Positions 42,382-50,567 of a stretch of DNA of 64,000 bases are shown piece after piece. Source of the DNA: Bacteroidota bacterium (GTDB lineage: Bacteria; Bacteroidota; Bacteroidia; Bacteroidales; TTA-H9); the NCBI GenBank assembly GCA_003250395.1, contig QKGM01000007.1, positions 1 to 64,000 of the forward strand, written 5' to 3'. Numbering within the stretch: the stretch's first letter is position 1; each line of letters begins with the position of its first letter. Made by a program: the position numbers and the translations under genes. Under the pieces are notes generated by a model, which made no database searches, was not told where the DNA came from, and was given only the letters and a program-made list of their open reading frames with translations.

Positions 42382-45300
42382 TTAGTTTTCTGAAGAATTT
42401 AATTTGTCGAGCCGTTGTTGAGCCTCCTGTTTCAGGTCTTCACCATCATAATTCTCAAGAATACTTTCAAGGGTTTGCTTAGCTTGGAATGCATTGTTGG
42501 TATTGGTATATACATCAGATAAAAGCAGGAATGATTTAACCCTCCAGTAATCATAAAGGGTATACGTGTTTATTACTTCAAAAGCCAGTTTCTCAGCTTG
42601 TTTCCAGTCTTTTTTCAACGACGATATGTAGGCCATAGAGTAAAGGGCTTCAGCACCGGCTTCCGTCTGGGTTAGTTTGTGGGTGATATTGAATTCACGT
42701 TCTGCCAGCTGAAGGTTATTGGTGGCTAGAGCGGCTTTACCAATGGTAAGATGTGCTTCGACAAGCAGATCAGTGGTAACTTTATCTGCTGTCATCAGAC
42801 GGGTCGCTGCAATGATAGCTGAATCGTTACTTCCGGTTCGGAAGTAGCATCTCATCATCCCTGCGGTCGATTCAAGGAGGTTGTCCTTGTTGTCAGCCAG
42901 CTGATTTAGTTGTTCAAACAGTCGAAGAGCTTCTCCATATTTCCCCTCTTTATATTCTAACTCGGAAGCACGGGCCAGTGCGTTTTCTGTAAAACGAGAC
43001 CTTGGCATTTTTGCAACTGCTTTGAAATCGGGAAGGGCTAAGGCTAATTCACCCTGGCGATACCGACAGTCACCCCGATAATAATATGCACTTGCTGAAA
43101 AGATACCTTGTGGATTTTTCTGCAGATAGTCGGAGAACCCTTTCAGAGAATTGTTGCAATCTCCTTTCATATATTGATTTTCGGCAGCCAGGTATGTGAG
43201 TGAGTCCTGACGTGCCATTGGAATCTTTGCAAATGGAACTGTCTGGATATAACTCAGGTAACTTGGAACATCATTCAACTCTACATAAATATTGCTTATG
43301 GTTTGAAGTGCTTCTCGGGAATCAGGGGTGCCAGGATATTGGGTTACTACTTGTTTTAACTGTTGAAGCGCCTGCTCATTTTGGTTTGTGTTATAGAATA
43401 TTAAGCCCCTGCGAAGCATGGCTCTGCTGGTAAAGCTGCTATTCGGAAATTTGGAGATGAGAACCTGTAAATTATCCAGGGCTTCGTCATTTTCGTTCAT
43501 GATAAGATAGGTAACAGCTAATTCATACAAAGCATCATCAACCAAAGGTGATTTCGGGAATTGCCGGATAAGTTGTTTCAGAGCAATAGTTTTGCCTTCA
43601 AAGTTTTTTGTTACCCCTTTGGCCATAGCTAACTGAAAGAACGCATAATCGGCATCGAAGCTTCCTGACCGGCTCACCTTTTCATACCAGTTTACTGCAT
43701 CGGCAAATTGTTTAGTGATAAAGTAGCAGTCGCCCAATCTAAGCTGTGCATCGGATACCATTTGAGGGTCTTTATTGGCAGTATTTCCAAGAAATTTTCG
43801 GAAAGAGATAATCGCTTCGCCATATTCTTTCATTTTATACCATGCATAACCGCTGTTGTATATAGCAATTGGATATTCGGGCATATCGTATGCGCCTCGA
43901 CTAATCAGGAACCTGTTGTACCACCCGATGGCTGGGCGGTATTCCCCCATTCGATAGGCTGCTTCTCCAGCCCAATAGAGTGACATAGGTTTGATCATTT
44001 TATCATAGTTCATCTCTGAAGCTCTTGTAAATCCTTCGATAGCATCATTGTATTTACGTGCATTAAAGAGTTCGATGGCACTATAGTATAATACTTTCTG
44101 TCTGGCCGTTTTGATTTTAATATCCTGAAATTTGACCTTATCCATGGCCTCGAGGGCAGCCTTATAATTTTTCGATACAAGAGCCAGATTTACAAGATAT
44201 TGCCAGGCTTCATCCGCACGTGGTGATTCAGGATAAGTGGAGACGTATTCTTGAAGTGCTATAATAGCTGCATTGTATGGGTCAGAGGAGAGTTCATAAG
44301 ATAGCTTAGCATAGTTGAAAAGGGAATTTTCTTTTGATGACTGATCATAAGAAATCTTGTACGCATCATAAAATGCCTTCTGAGCCAATGCTTTTTGTCC
44401 AGTTTTCAAATAGCAATCGCCAATATGATACATAGCATTCTGGCTTAGAGAGTCCCTCCCTCTTACAGCATTCTGAAAAGCCGGGATGGCTTTTTCAATA
44501 TCACCGGTTTTGTAAGCTGAAAATGCAAGCAGATAATTCTCGTTACGTGTGAGTGGCTTTTTTGACAATGACTCATATTGTTCGATGTAGAGAAGCGCTT
44601 TGGAATAATCATTTGTTTTATAAGCAGCATCAGCAATCATTGCAGCGATGGACCCTTTACGGTTCTGCTCGGCCTTTTCCAAAAGTGGGGGTGCTTCAGC
44701 CAGTAAGTCATTGTATTTCTGCTGAAGGTATAATATCTGTACGATGTAATAAGGGACAACATCTTCGTAATTACTGTCTTTCTGAAGTCGCCTGAATTCG
44801 GTAAGAGCGGTTTCGTATTTATTCTCACTATAGGCAATGTGTGCATAATAATACGTTGCTGAAGAACCCCATTTACTGTTAGTGTTTTTTATGTCATGGA
44901 AATATTTCGATGCACGAGCATTGTCTTTGATCATGAAGTAGGCATAGCCAGCTTTGAATTGATATTCACTCAGATCTTCTGGATTTAACGGAGAAGGGTC
45001 AACTATAGCGAAATGCTCTATTGCATCTTTCCATTTCGATTCACCGAAGTAGTGTAAACCCAGATAAAAATGAGCCGGTTGACTTTTGGAAGCCGAAGGG
45101 TGCTTTAGCAGGAACTGTTCCATGAGATGTGCTCCATCACCATTTTTTAATTTAATAGCACATAAAGCGGCATAAAAATCGGCATTGGTCTCCATTTGCG
45201 ATCCAGTTCCTTCCAACTGTGCTGACAGGTCTGTGAAAAGCTTGTGAGCTGGTGCAAATTTATCGCGGTCAAATAGCTCCAGTGCCCGTGTAAATTTGTT

Positions 45301-45390
45301 CCCAGGTTCTTCGTAAATGGCAGTTTGTTGTCCGAATGCGGAAATGCATGTCAGCAACAAGCTGATAAATAATGCGTTTAATCTGTTCAT
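42382..45390 (-). CDS. Large tetratricopeptide-repeat protein, exported
   Basis: A 1002-residue protein with a signal peptide (LNALFISLLLTCISAFGQQ) and TPR-like repeats over nearly the whole length. Examples are AHFYLGLHYFGESKWKDAIE, AMYHIGDCYLKTGQKALAQK, YWAGEAAYRMGEYRPAIGWY, AQLRLGDCYFITKQFADAVN, ALYELAVTYLIMNENDEALD and SAYYYRGDCRYRQGELALAL. There is no enzyme domain. Exported TPR scaffolds usually organise envelope complexes. Its genetic partner is the barrel protein downstream; rlmH lies 101 bases upstream on the same strand. Function is not known, but the TPR/barrel pair looks like a functional unit. Confidence 0.8.
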   Translation of the reverse strand: MNRLNALFISLLLTCISAFGQQTAIYEEPGNKFTRALELFDRDKFAPAHKLFTDLSAQLEGTGSQMETNADFYAALCAIKLKNGDGAHLMEQFLLKHPSASKSQPAHFYLGLHYFGESKWKDAIEHFAIVDPSPLNPEDLSEYQFKAGYAYFMIKDNARASKYFHDIKNTNSKWGSSATYYYAHIAYSENKYETALTEFRRLQKDSNYEDVVPYYIVQILYLQQKYNDLLAEAPPLLEKAEQNRKGSIAAMIADAAYKTNDYSKALLYIEQYESLSKKPLTRNENYLLAFSAYKTGDIEKAIPAFQNAVRGRDSLSQNAMYHIGDCYLKTGQKALAQKAFYDAYKISYDQSSKENSLFNYAKLSYELSSDPYNAAIIALQEYVSTYPESPRADEAWQYLVNLALVSKNYKAALEAMDKVKFQDIKIKTARQKVLYYSAIELFNARKYNDAIEGFTRASEMNYDKMIKPMSLYWAGEAAYRMGEYRPAIGWYNRFLISRGAYDMPEYPIAIYNSGYAWYKMKEYGEAIISFRKFLGNTANKDPQMVSDAQLRLGDCYFITKQFADAVNWYEKVSRSGSFDADYAFFQLAMAKGVTKNFEGKTIALKQLIRQFPKSPLVDDALYELAVTYLIMNENDEALDNLQVLISKFPNSSFTSRAMLRRGLIFYNTNQNEQALQQLKQVVTQYPGTPDSREALQTISNIYVELNDVPSYLSYIQTVPFAKIPMARQDSLTYLAAENQYMKGDCNNSLKGFSDYLQKNPQGIFSASAYYYRGDCRYRQGELALALPDFKAVAKMPRSRFTENALARASELEYKEGKYGEALRLFEQLNQLADNKDNLLESTAGMMRCYFRTGSNDSAIIAATRLMTADKVTTDLLVEAHLTIGKAALATNNLQLAEREFNITHKLTQTEAGAEALYSMAYISSLKKDWKQAEKLAFEVINTYTLYDYWRVKSFLLLSDVYTNTNNAFQAKQTLESILENYDGEDLKQEAQQRLDKLNSSEN

Positions 45391-45491
45391 ATTTCCTGTT
45401 TGTGGTTGGCCGGATTCATCGGCTAATGTCTGTATAGGTAAGCGAGGTTGCTAATATCTTTGATAAACGGCTGAAATGTCGAACTATTTTA

Positions 45492-45962
45492 TCAGATGTG
45501 GTGGTAGGGTTCATTCTTCAATATTGTGAAAGCGCGGTAGAGTTGTTCCATGAAAAGAAGTCTAACCAGCTGATGGGGGAAGGTCATTTTTGATAATGCG
45601 AGTTTGAAGGAAGCCATTTGTTTTACTTCCGGATCGAATCCATAGGCTCCTCCAACGATAAAGCTGAGTTGTCGAATTCCTTGATTCATCCTCTGCTGAA
45701 GGAATTTAGAGAACTCTACTGAGGTAAACTCAATTCCTCCCTCGTCTAGCAGAACTGTATAATCGGAATTAGATATTAATTTTAATTGCGCTTCAGCCTC
45801 ACGTTGAATTACAGTTGAGGGGGGTAATGTTTGTCCACTGGTCACTGGTAGTATCTGAGTTAAAAAGGGTATGTACCTTGTCAGACGTTTTTCGTAGATG
45901 TCGCATCCATTGGCGACATAAGATTCAGTGGTACGACCGGTGGGAGCAAAAACAATTTTCAT
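45492..45962 (-). CDS. rlmH: 23S rRNA (pseudouridine(1915)-N3)-methyltransferase RlmH
   Basis: SPOUT-class methyltransferase acting on helix 69 of 23S rRNA in assembled 70S ribosomes. The protein of 156 residues begins MKIVFAPTGRTTESYVANGC at ATG 45962; the track start 45995 adds eleven residues before it. Diagnostic segments are YTVLLDEGGIEFTSVEFSKF, LSFIVGGAYGFDPEVKQMAS (SAM-binding knot) and the C-terminal KMTFPHQLVRLLFMEQLYRA then FTILKNEPYHH. Length is normal. It is divergent from the DUF4783-nadC-brkB genes. A near-match promoter box TATCTTTA lies at 45981-45988. Confidence 0.96.
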   Translation of the reverse strand: MKIVFAPTGRTTESYVANGCDIYEKRLTRYIPFLTQILPVTSGQTLPPSTVIQREAEAQLKLISNSDYTVLLDEGGIEFTSVEFSKFLQQRMNQGIRQLSFIVGGAYGFDPEVKQMASFKLALSKMTFPHQLVRLLFMEQLYRAFTILKNEPYHHI

Positions 45963-46045
45963 AAGTTTTGATTTCGACGGTAAAGATACAAACAACCCCG
46001 ATGATAAGACTCTAAAGGTAATACCCCTGACCAGTGAAAATTTCC

Positions 46046-46053
46046 TACATTTG
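46046..46053 (+). promoter_or_regulatory. Bacteroidetes -7 promoter box for DUF4783-nadC
   Basis: TACATTTG, exact TAnnTTTG match, about 92 bases before the ATG at 46146. Confidence 0.5.
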
Positions 46054-46145
46054 CCGAAGATTTGTTAAGTAATTGATTTGGTTTGATTTTTGTGCTTTTT
46101 TATGTTCTTAGAATCGGAATTCGAAACGCTTAAAAATAAGTAACC

Positions 46146-46589
46146 ATGATATATGTACTGCGGAGTTTAAATAGTAATTTATTTGTAATCAAGCGACTCA
46201 GTGTAGCATTTCTTGTTTTGGGTTTTGTGTTAATCGGTGCAGAATCGATTCAGGCACAGGGGAAAGATATTATTGCGGAAGTAGAAAAAGCATTAACGGC
46301 AGGAAATTCGCAGCTTATTTCATCTTATTTCTCTGATCATGTCAATCTCTCTTTGCCAGGTGCCGATGGCGTATACAGCAAAGAACAGGCTGGGGTTATA
46401 TTAAAAGAATTTTTTAAACGTCATAAACCAACCCAGTTTAAAATTACACACAAGGGAAAATCGGGTGAAGGGGCTTCCTATTTTGTAGGAGCACTTACAT
46501 GTGGATCCCAAAAGTTTTCACTTTATGTCCTCATGCACAATGCAGCCAATAAATCAACTATTAAACAGTTCCAGGTTGAGGAAGATTAA
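46146..46589 (+). CDS. DUF4783 domain protein (SnoaL/NTF2-like)
   Basis: A 147-residue secreted or periplasmic protein with a signal (LSVAFLVLGFVLIGAESIQA). The mature part (IIAEVEKALTAGNSQLISSY, FSDHVNLSLPGADGVYSKEQ, FKRHKPTQFKITHKGKSGEG) matches DUF4783, a small NTF2-like fold family found in Bacteroidetes. Function unknown. In many Bacteroidetes it neighbours nadC and rlmH, as here. It lies 33 bases before nadC and is probably co-transcribed with it. Confidence 0.75.
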   Translation: MIYVLRSLNSNLFVIKRLSVAFLVLGFVLIGAESIQAQGKDIIAEVEKALTAGNSQLISSYFSDHVNLSLPGADGVYSKEQAGVILKEFFKRHKPTQFKITHKGKSGEGASYFVGALTCGSQKFSLYVLMHNAANKSTIKQFQVEED

Positions 46590-46622
46590 TTCAACATTTT
46601 AGAATTTTTAAGTAATTACATC

Positions 46623-47456
46623 ATGACTATTGACGAGATTATCGCACTTACCCTTGCTGAGGATATGGGTGATGGCGACCATACTTCTCTTTCAACTATA
46701 CCGGCAACTGCAAGAGGAAAGGCCAGGCTACTGGTCAAAGAGGCTGGTATTCTTTCTGGTATTGATATTGCCCGTAGAGTTTTTTTAACAATAGACGATT
46801 CTATTGTTTTTACAGAATTCCTTCCTGATGGTACTGTTGTGAAGCCTGGTGATGTGGCTTTTGTAGTTGAAGGTCTATCCATCTCTTTGCTAGGTGCCGA
46901 GCGTACAGCACTCAACTTTATGCAAAGGATGAGTGGAATAGCTACTGCAACAAACCGTTTAGTGATGTTGCTTGATGGACTTAATACCCGCTTGCTTGAT
47001 ACCCGAAAAACTACTCCCTTAATGCGGGAATTGGAGAAGATGGCAGTAAAAACTGGAGGTGGAAGTAATCATAGGTTTGGACTATTCGATATGATTCTTA
47101 TAAAGGATAATCATGTTGATTTTGCTGGTGGAATAAATCAGGCCATTGAAGCCGCCAATTCTTATCTCATGAAGAACAAGAAGAGCTTGCCCATTGAGAT
47201 AGAGGTTAGGAATTTTAATGAGTTAGATGAAGTTTTATTGACGGGAAAGGTTAACCGTATCATGCTTGATAATTTTTCTCCAACAGATTTGAGGAAAGCA
47301 GTTGAAATAATTGATGGCCGTTATGAAACAGAGGCTTCAGGAGGAATCACGGAGGAAACCCTAAGATCTTATGCTGAAACAGGTGTCGATTTTATTTCAG
47401 TTGGGGCTCTAACCCACCATATTAAGAGTCTTGATTTGAGTCTGAAAGCATTTTGA
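46623..47456 (+). CDS. nadC: Nicotinate-nucleotide pyrophosphorylase (carboxylating)
   Basis: Quinolinate phosphoribosyltransferase of de novo NAD synthesis: quinolinate plus PRPP gives nicotinate mononucleotide, CO2 and pyrophosphate. The 277-residue protein has EDMGDGDHTSLSTIP, ERTALNFMQRMSGIATATNR, LDTRKTTPLMRELEKMAVKT and GGGSNHRFGLFDMILIKDNH, and C-terminal EASGGITEETLRSYAETGVD, all conserved in NadC. No nadA or nadB gene is in the window. Confidence 0.96.
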   Translation: MTIDEIIALTLAEDMGDGDHTSLSTIPATARGKARLLVKEAGILSGIDIARRVFLTIDDSIVFTEFLPDGTVVKPGDVAFVVEGLSISLLGAERTALNFMQRMSGIATATNRLVMLLDGLNTRLLDTRKTTPLMRELEKMAVKTGGGSNHRFGLFDMILIKDNHVDFAGGINQAIEAANSYLMKNKKSLPIEIEVRNFNELDEVLLTGKVNRIMLDNFSPTDLRKAVEIIDGRYETEASGGITEETLRSYAETGVDFISVGALTHHIKSLDLSLKAF

Positions 47457-47469
47457 TATATCAAACAGG

Positions 47470-48474
47470 ATGAATGTCAACCAATTGTTTAAAAACATAG
47501 AGGAAAGAGCAACCGAACGTTACCGTTCGTTTATGAATGGTCCTTTGGTTGATAGAGTTGAACGGCTTGCTCGCAGGTTAGTCTTGCCTGGTTTTGATGG
47601 TATGCCATTATATGATGTCCTGACCTTTTTTGTAAAAGGGTTATCGAAAGGAGCCCTTACCCTCCGTGCTGCTGCTTTTACTTATAACAGCTTTATAGCC
47701 ATTTTTCCTGCCATAATTTTCTTTTTTACTATTATCCCTTACATTCCGATTCCGCATTTTCAGGATAACCTACTTGCACTACTTCGGGATTTGATCCCTT
47801 TTTCGGTATACGAGACTGTTGAAAGTACGTTGTTTGACATTGTGAAGCGACCTCGCGGTGGTTTGCTTTCACTGGGGTTTGTATTGGCGTTGTATTTTGC
47901 TACCAACGGAGTGAACAGCCTAATTGAAGCCTTTAACCAGACATACCATTCCCTCGAAAATCGTTCTTTTGTCTTACAGAGACTGGTGTCTGTTTTATTA
48001 GTACTAATTATGGCCGTAATGGTTATTCTGGCAATAGGTTTGATTACCGCAGGTCCTCCTCTGATGAAAATGTTGGTTGATCTGGGTTTATTGCATAGGG
48101 ATTTTGTATATTATTTATTGCAGGGTTCCCGGTGGCTAATAATACTATCGCTATTTTTCTTTGGTTACTCTTTCCTTTATTACCTGGGTCCATCCAAGCG
48201 TAAAACATTCAGATTTATTTCGGCCGGGAGTTCATTAGCCACGTTTCTGAGTATTGCCCTTTCGTCGGGCTTCAATTATTATGTCAATAATTTTTCATCA
48301 TATAACAAGCTGTATGGTTCAATTGGAACCCTCATGATTGTGATGCTATGGATATATTTCAATGGATTGATTATTTTAATTGGTTTTGAGTTGAACGCGA
48401 GCATATACCATGCACGACAGCAAGTGATTGCTGATAGGGGTATTTCAATTTCATCGAGAGATGAAATTGAATAA
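47470..48474 (+). CDS. YihY/BrkB family membrane protein
   Basis: A 334-residue inner-membrane protein with about six to seven hydrophobic segments. It has the YihY family landmarks: TLRAAAFTYNSFIAIFPAII early, FVLALYFATNGVNSLIEAFN, then QTYHSLENRSFVLQRLVSVL, and YNKLYGSIGTLMIVMLWIYF near the end. Once mislabelled ribonuclease BN, the family has no agreed function. It starts 13 bases after nadC and is probably in the same transcript. Confidence 0.88.
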   Translation: MNVNQLFKNIEERATERYRSFMNGPLVDRVERLARRLVLPGFDGMPLYDVLTFFVKGLSKGALTLRAAAFTYNSFIAIFPAIIFFFTIIPYIPIPHFQDNLLALLRDLIPFSVYETVESTLFDIVKRPRGGLLSLGFVLALYFATNGVNSLIEAFNQTYHSLENRSFVLQRLVSVLLVLIMAVMVILAIGLITAGPPLMKMLVDLGLLHRDFVYYLLQGSRWLIILSLFFFGYSFLYYLGPSKRKTFRFISAGSSLATFLSIALSSGFNYYVNNFSSYNKLYGSIGTLMIVMLWIYFNGLIILIGFELNASIYHARQQVIADRGISISSRDEIE

Positions 48475-48642
48475 CGGGCCCTTCCATGTAATGTATAATT
48501 GGTAGAATTTGTTTTGCATTCCCGGTGATATTGCATATTTCAATTATCCGTCGCAATACAGAATAATTGAAATCCCATTTCAGCCGTTTTAATCCATATT
48601 AATTAGTTCTCAAGAAAAAAAGTACTTACATTATAGAGACTC

Positions 48643-48852
48643 ATGATTATGAGACGAATTGCTATTATACCTTTTTTATTAATTTCATTAGTAACTCTGG
48701 GACAGGGTGAAGGGAATATATGGTATTTTGGTACGAATGGTGGTCTTGATTTCAATTCTGGATCTCCCGTTGTGTTGGAGAATAGTGCCATGGAATCTTT
48801 TGAGGGTTCTGCTTCAATTGCTGATGGAAACGGTGATTTGCTATTAATATAA
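48643..48852 (+). pseudogene. Truncated N-terminus of a PKD/T9SS-type surface protein
   Basis: Only 69 codons remain. A signal peptide (IAIIPFLLISLVTLGQG) is followed by EGNIWYFGTNGGLDFNSGSP, then VVLENSAMESFEGSASIADG, then NGDLLLI. This closely follows the conserved opening of large Bacteroidetes surface proteins with a NIWYFG..AGLDFNSGSP start, usually continuing for hundreds of residues through PKD repeats to a type IX sorting domain. Here a TAA follows LLLI and no downstream frame continues convincingly. I read it as a remnant after deletion. Confidence 0.6.
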
Positions 48853-49017
48853 CTAAAGTTCAGGTTCAAAAAACTGAAGAGGTGCGTAGTTCTTAGGGTA
48901 AAACCAACAGAGCTGAGATCGTTTTTAGTATTTAATTTTTCCCGCCCGCATTTTCCTTTCTTAGTTTCAATATGTAATCTAACCGGCTTTCTTGAAGTGG
49001 TTTTCGTCGATTAATTC

Positions 49018-49025
49018 TACCTTTG
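49018..49025 (+). promoter_or_regulatory. Bacteroidetes -7 promoter box for the second flippase gene
   Basis: TACCTTTG, exact TAnnTTTG match, 27 bases before the ATG at 49053. Confidence 0.55.
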
Positions 49026-49052
49026 CGTCATAATCTGTATGACCCCTAATCC

Positions 49053-50519
49053 ATGAAGGTAAATGTAAAAGAGCATCTTAAGCTGTCGGTCATTTATTCG
49101 GCTGTAGCCGCGGTGCCTTCGCTGCTTCAGGTTTTGGTTCAACCTCTTACCGAAGGGAATTCCCGACTTAATGCCACTGATTTTGCGCACATCGGGATAG
49201 CAGAAATGATTACTTCACTGGCGTTTACAGTGGTATTGTTTTCGATGGGTAATGCAGTCTCCCGCTTCTATTATGATTATACTGACGACCGAAAGGGATA
49301 TAACCGAATGGTGTCGTCAGTGTATAGTTCAATGCTGGTAAGAGGAGTTTTACTCCTTGGTGTAGCCTTTGTATTCAGAAACTATATAGGTAATCTATTT
49401 GAGCAGGTTGAATTGAAGGATTTCACCCGCTATGGTTTTGCTTCAATAGTTATTGGAATAAACAGAGCAATCAATATTACTGCAGCAACTTTATACCGTA
49501 ACGAGAAAAGAGTTTCCGCATTTGTAATTGTTAATATCTCGATGGCTCTGCTCAGGACGGGTTTTCAGCTTGTCGGATTGTTCTTTTTCGATATGTCGTT
49601 TCTGGGCTATGTATACGGAAGTGCTATCGGCGGGTCGCTTGTTACACTTGGTATACTGGTGTATTCTTACCGGAAATCCGGCTTTCATTACGATCGGGGA
49701 TTGTTGAAATCGATGTTCCAGTTTGCAGCCCCGCTTTTTCAATATGGTTTGTTGGTATGGGGCCTGACCTTTGCCGATAAGTATTTTATGGAGCGATTCC
49801 CATCAGAATTGGGTATCTATTTTACAGCTGCCAATTTCGCATTAGGGATGCAGATTATTCTACAAGGATTGCAGGGGGCAACTCAACCTGAGATCTTCCG
49901 TTACATGAAAGAAGGGATTAAAGCCAGGGAAGAGGAAATTAAATCGCTTTCGAATATGTTGATGGCACAAACACAAGCCCTGATCGCCATAACCATTATT
50001 CCGGTGATGCTCTTCTTGTACCTTTTTTACGAAACAGATGTAAGACTGGCCTATTCTTTTATTTCCATTATCTATATCAGGTATCTGCCGCGAACTCAAT
50101 ATATTATTTTCTCATTTGTACTCTACTATGAGAAGAAAACCCGATTCTTCTTCTATTTGAATCTGGTTACACTGGCTGTAAATATGTTGTTGAATTTTTT
50201 ACTTATACCCCATTTGCTAATCTATGGTGCAATTATCGCTGTATTGGTTTCAGACCTAATTCAGGTTGCTGGGACTTATATTTATGCACAGCGTGTTGCT
50301 CCAATCAGTTGGAATCTGAGCAAGATGTTGTACAGCCCCCTGATATGTGTTGTTTTGGTAATTATCACTGAGTTGATCAAAGATAAGCTTGGTGTTAGTC
50401 CGTTTATTCCCGCTGTGTTTTCAGTGGTGATTATGTTGTTTGCTCTGGTTTTCCTTTATCGTCGTGAGGTCAGAGGTGTTGTCAACAAGTATTTTAGATT
50501 CCGTTTAAATACAGATTGA
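49053..50519 (+). CDS. Polysaccharide flippase (Wzx/MOP superfamily)
   Basis: A 488-residue membrane protein with about fourteen hydrophobic segments. The start (VIYSAVAAVPSLLQVLVQPL, then LNATDFAHIGIAEMITSLAF) and the central LKSMFQFAAPLFQYGLLVWG and ERFPSELGIYFTAANFALGM match lipopolysaccharide O-unit flippases. It differs from the other flippase in this window (1235-2509), which belongs to a different subgroup. It lies 48 bases before the 613-residue glycosyltransferase-like gene and close to the nonulosonic acid genes, so it may export a glycan containing that sugar. Confidence 0.8.
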   Translation: MKVNVKEHLKLSVIYSAVAAVPSLLQVLVQPLTEGNSRLNATDFAHIGIAEMITSLAFTVVLFSMGNAVSRFYYDYTDDRKGYNRMVSSVYSSMLVRGVLLLGVAFVFRNYIGNLFEQVELKDFTRYGFASIVIGINRAINITAATLYRNEKRVSAFVIVNISMALLRTGFQLVGLFFFDMSFLGYVYGSAIGGSLVTLGILVYSYRKSGFHYDRGLLKSMFQFAAPLFQYGLLVWGLTFADKYFMERFPSELGIYFTAANFALGMQIILQGLQGATQPEIFRYMKEGIKAREEEIKSLSNMLMAQTQALIAITIIPVMLFLYLFYETDVRLAYSFISIIYIRYLPRTQYIIFSFVLYYEKKTRFFFYLNLVTLAVNMLLNFLLIPHLLIYGAIIAVLVSDLIQVAGTYIYAQRVAPISWNLSKMLYSPLICVVLVIITELIKDKLGVSPFIPAVFSVVIMLFALVFLYRREVRGVVNKYFRFRLNTD

Positions 50520-50567
50520 CATATTAATGCTCAATTGTTTGTTATTTGCAGCAAATGAAATTTGATT

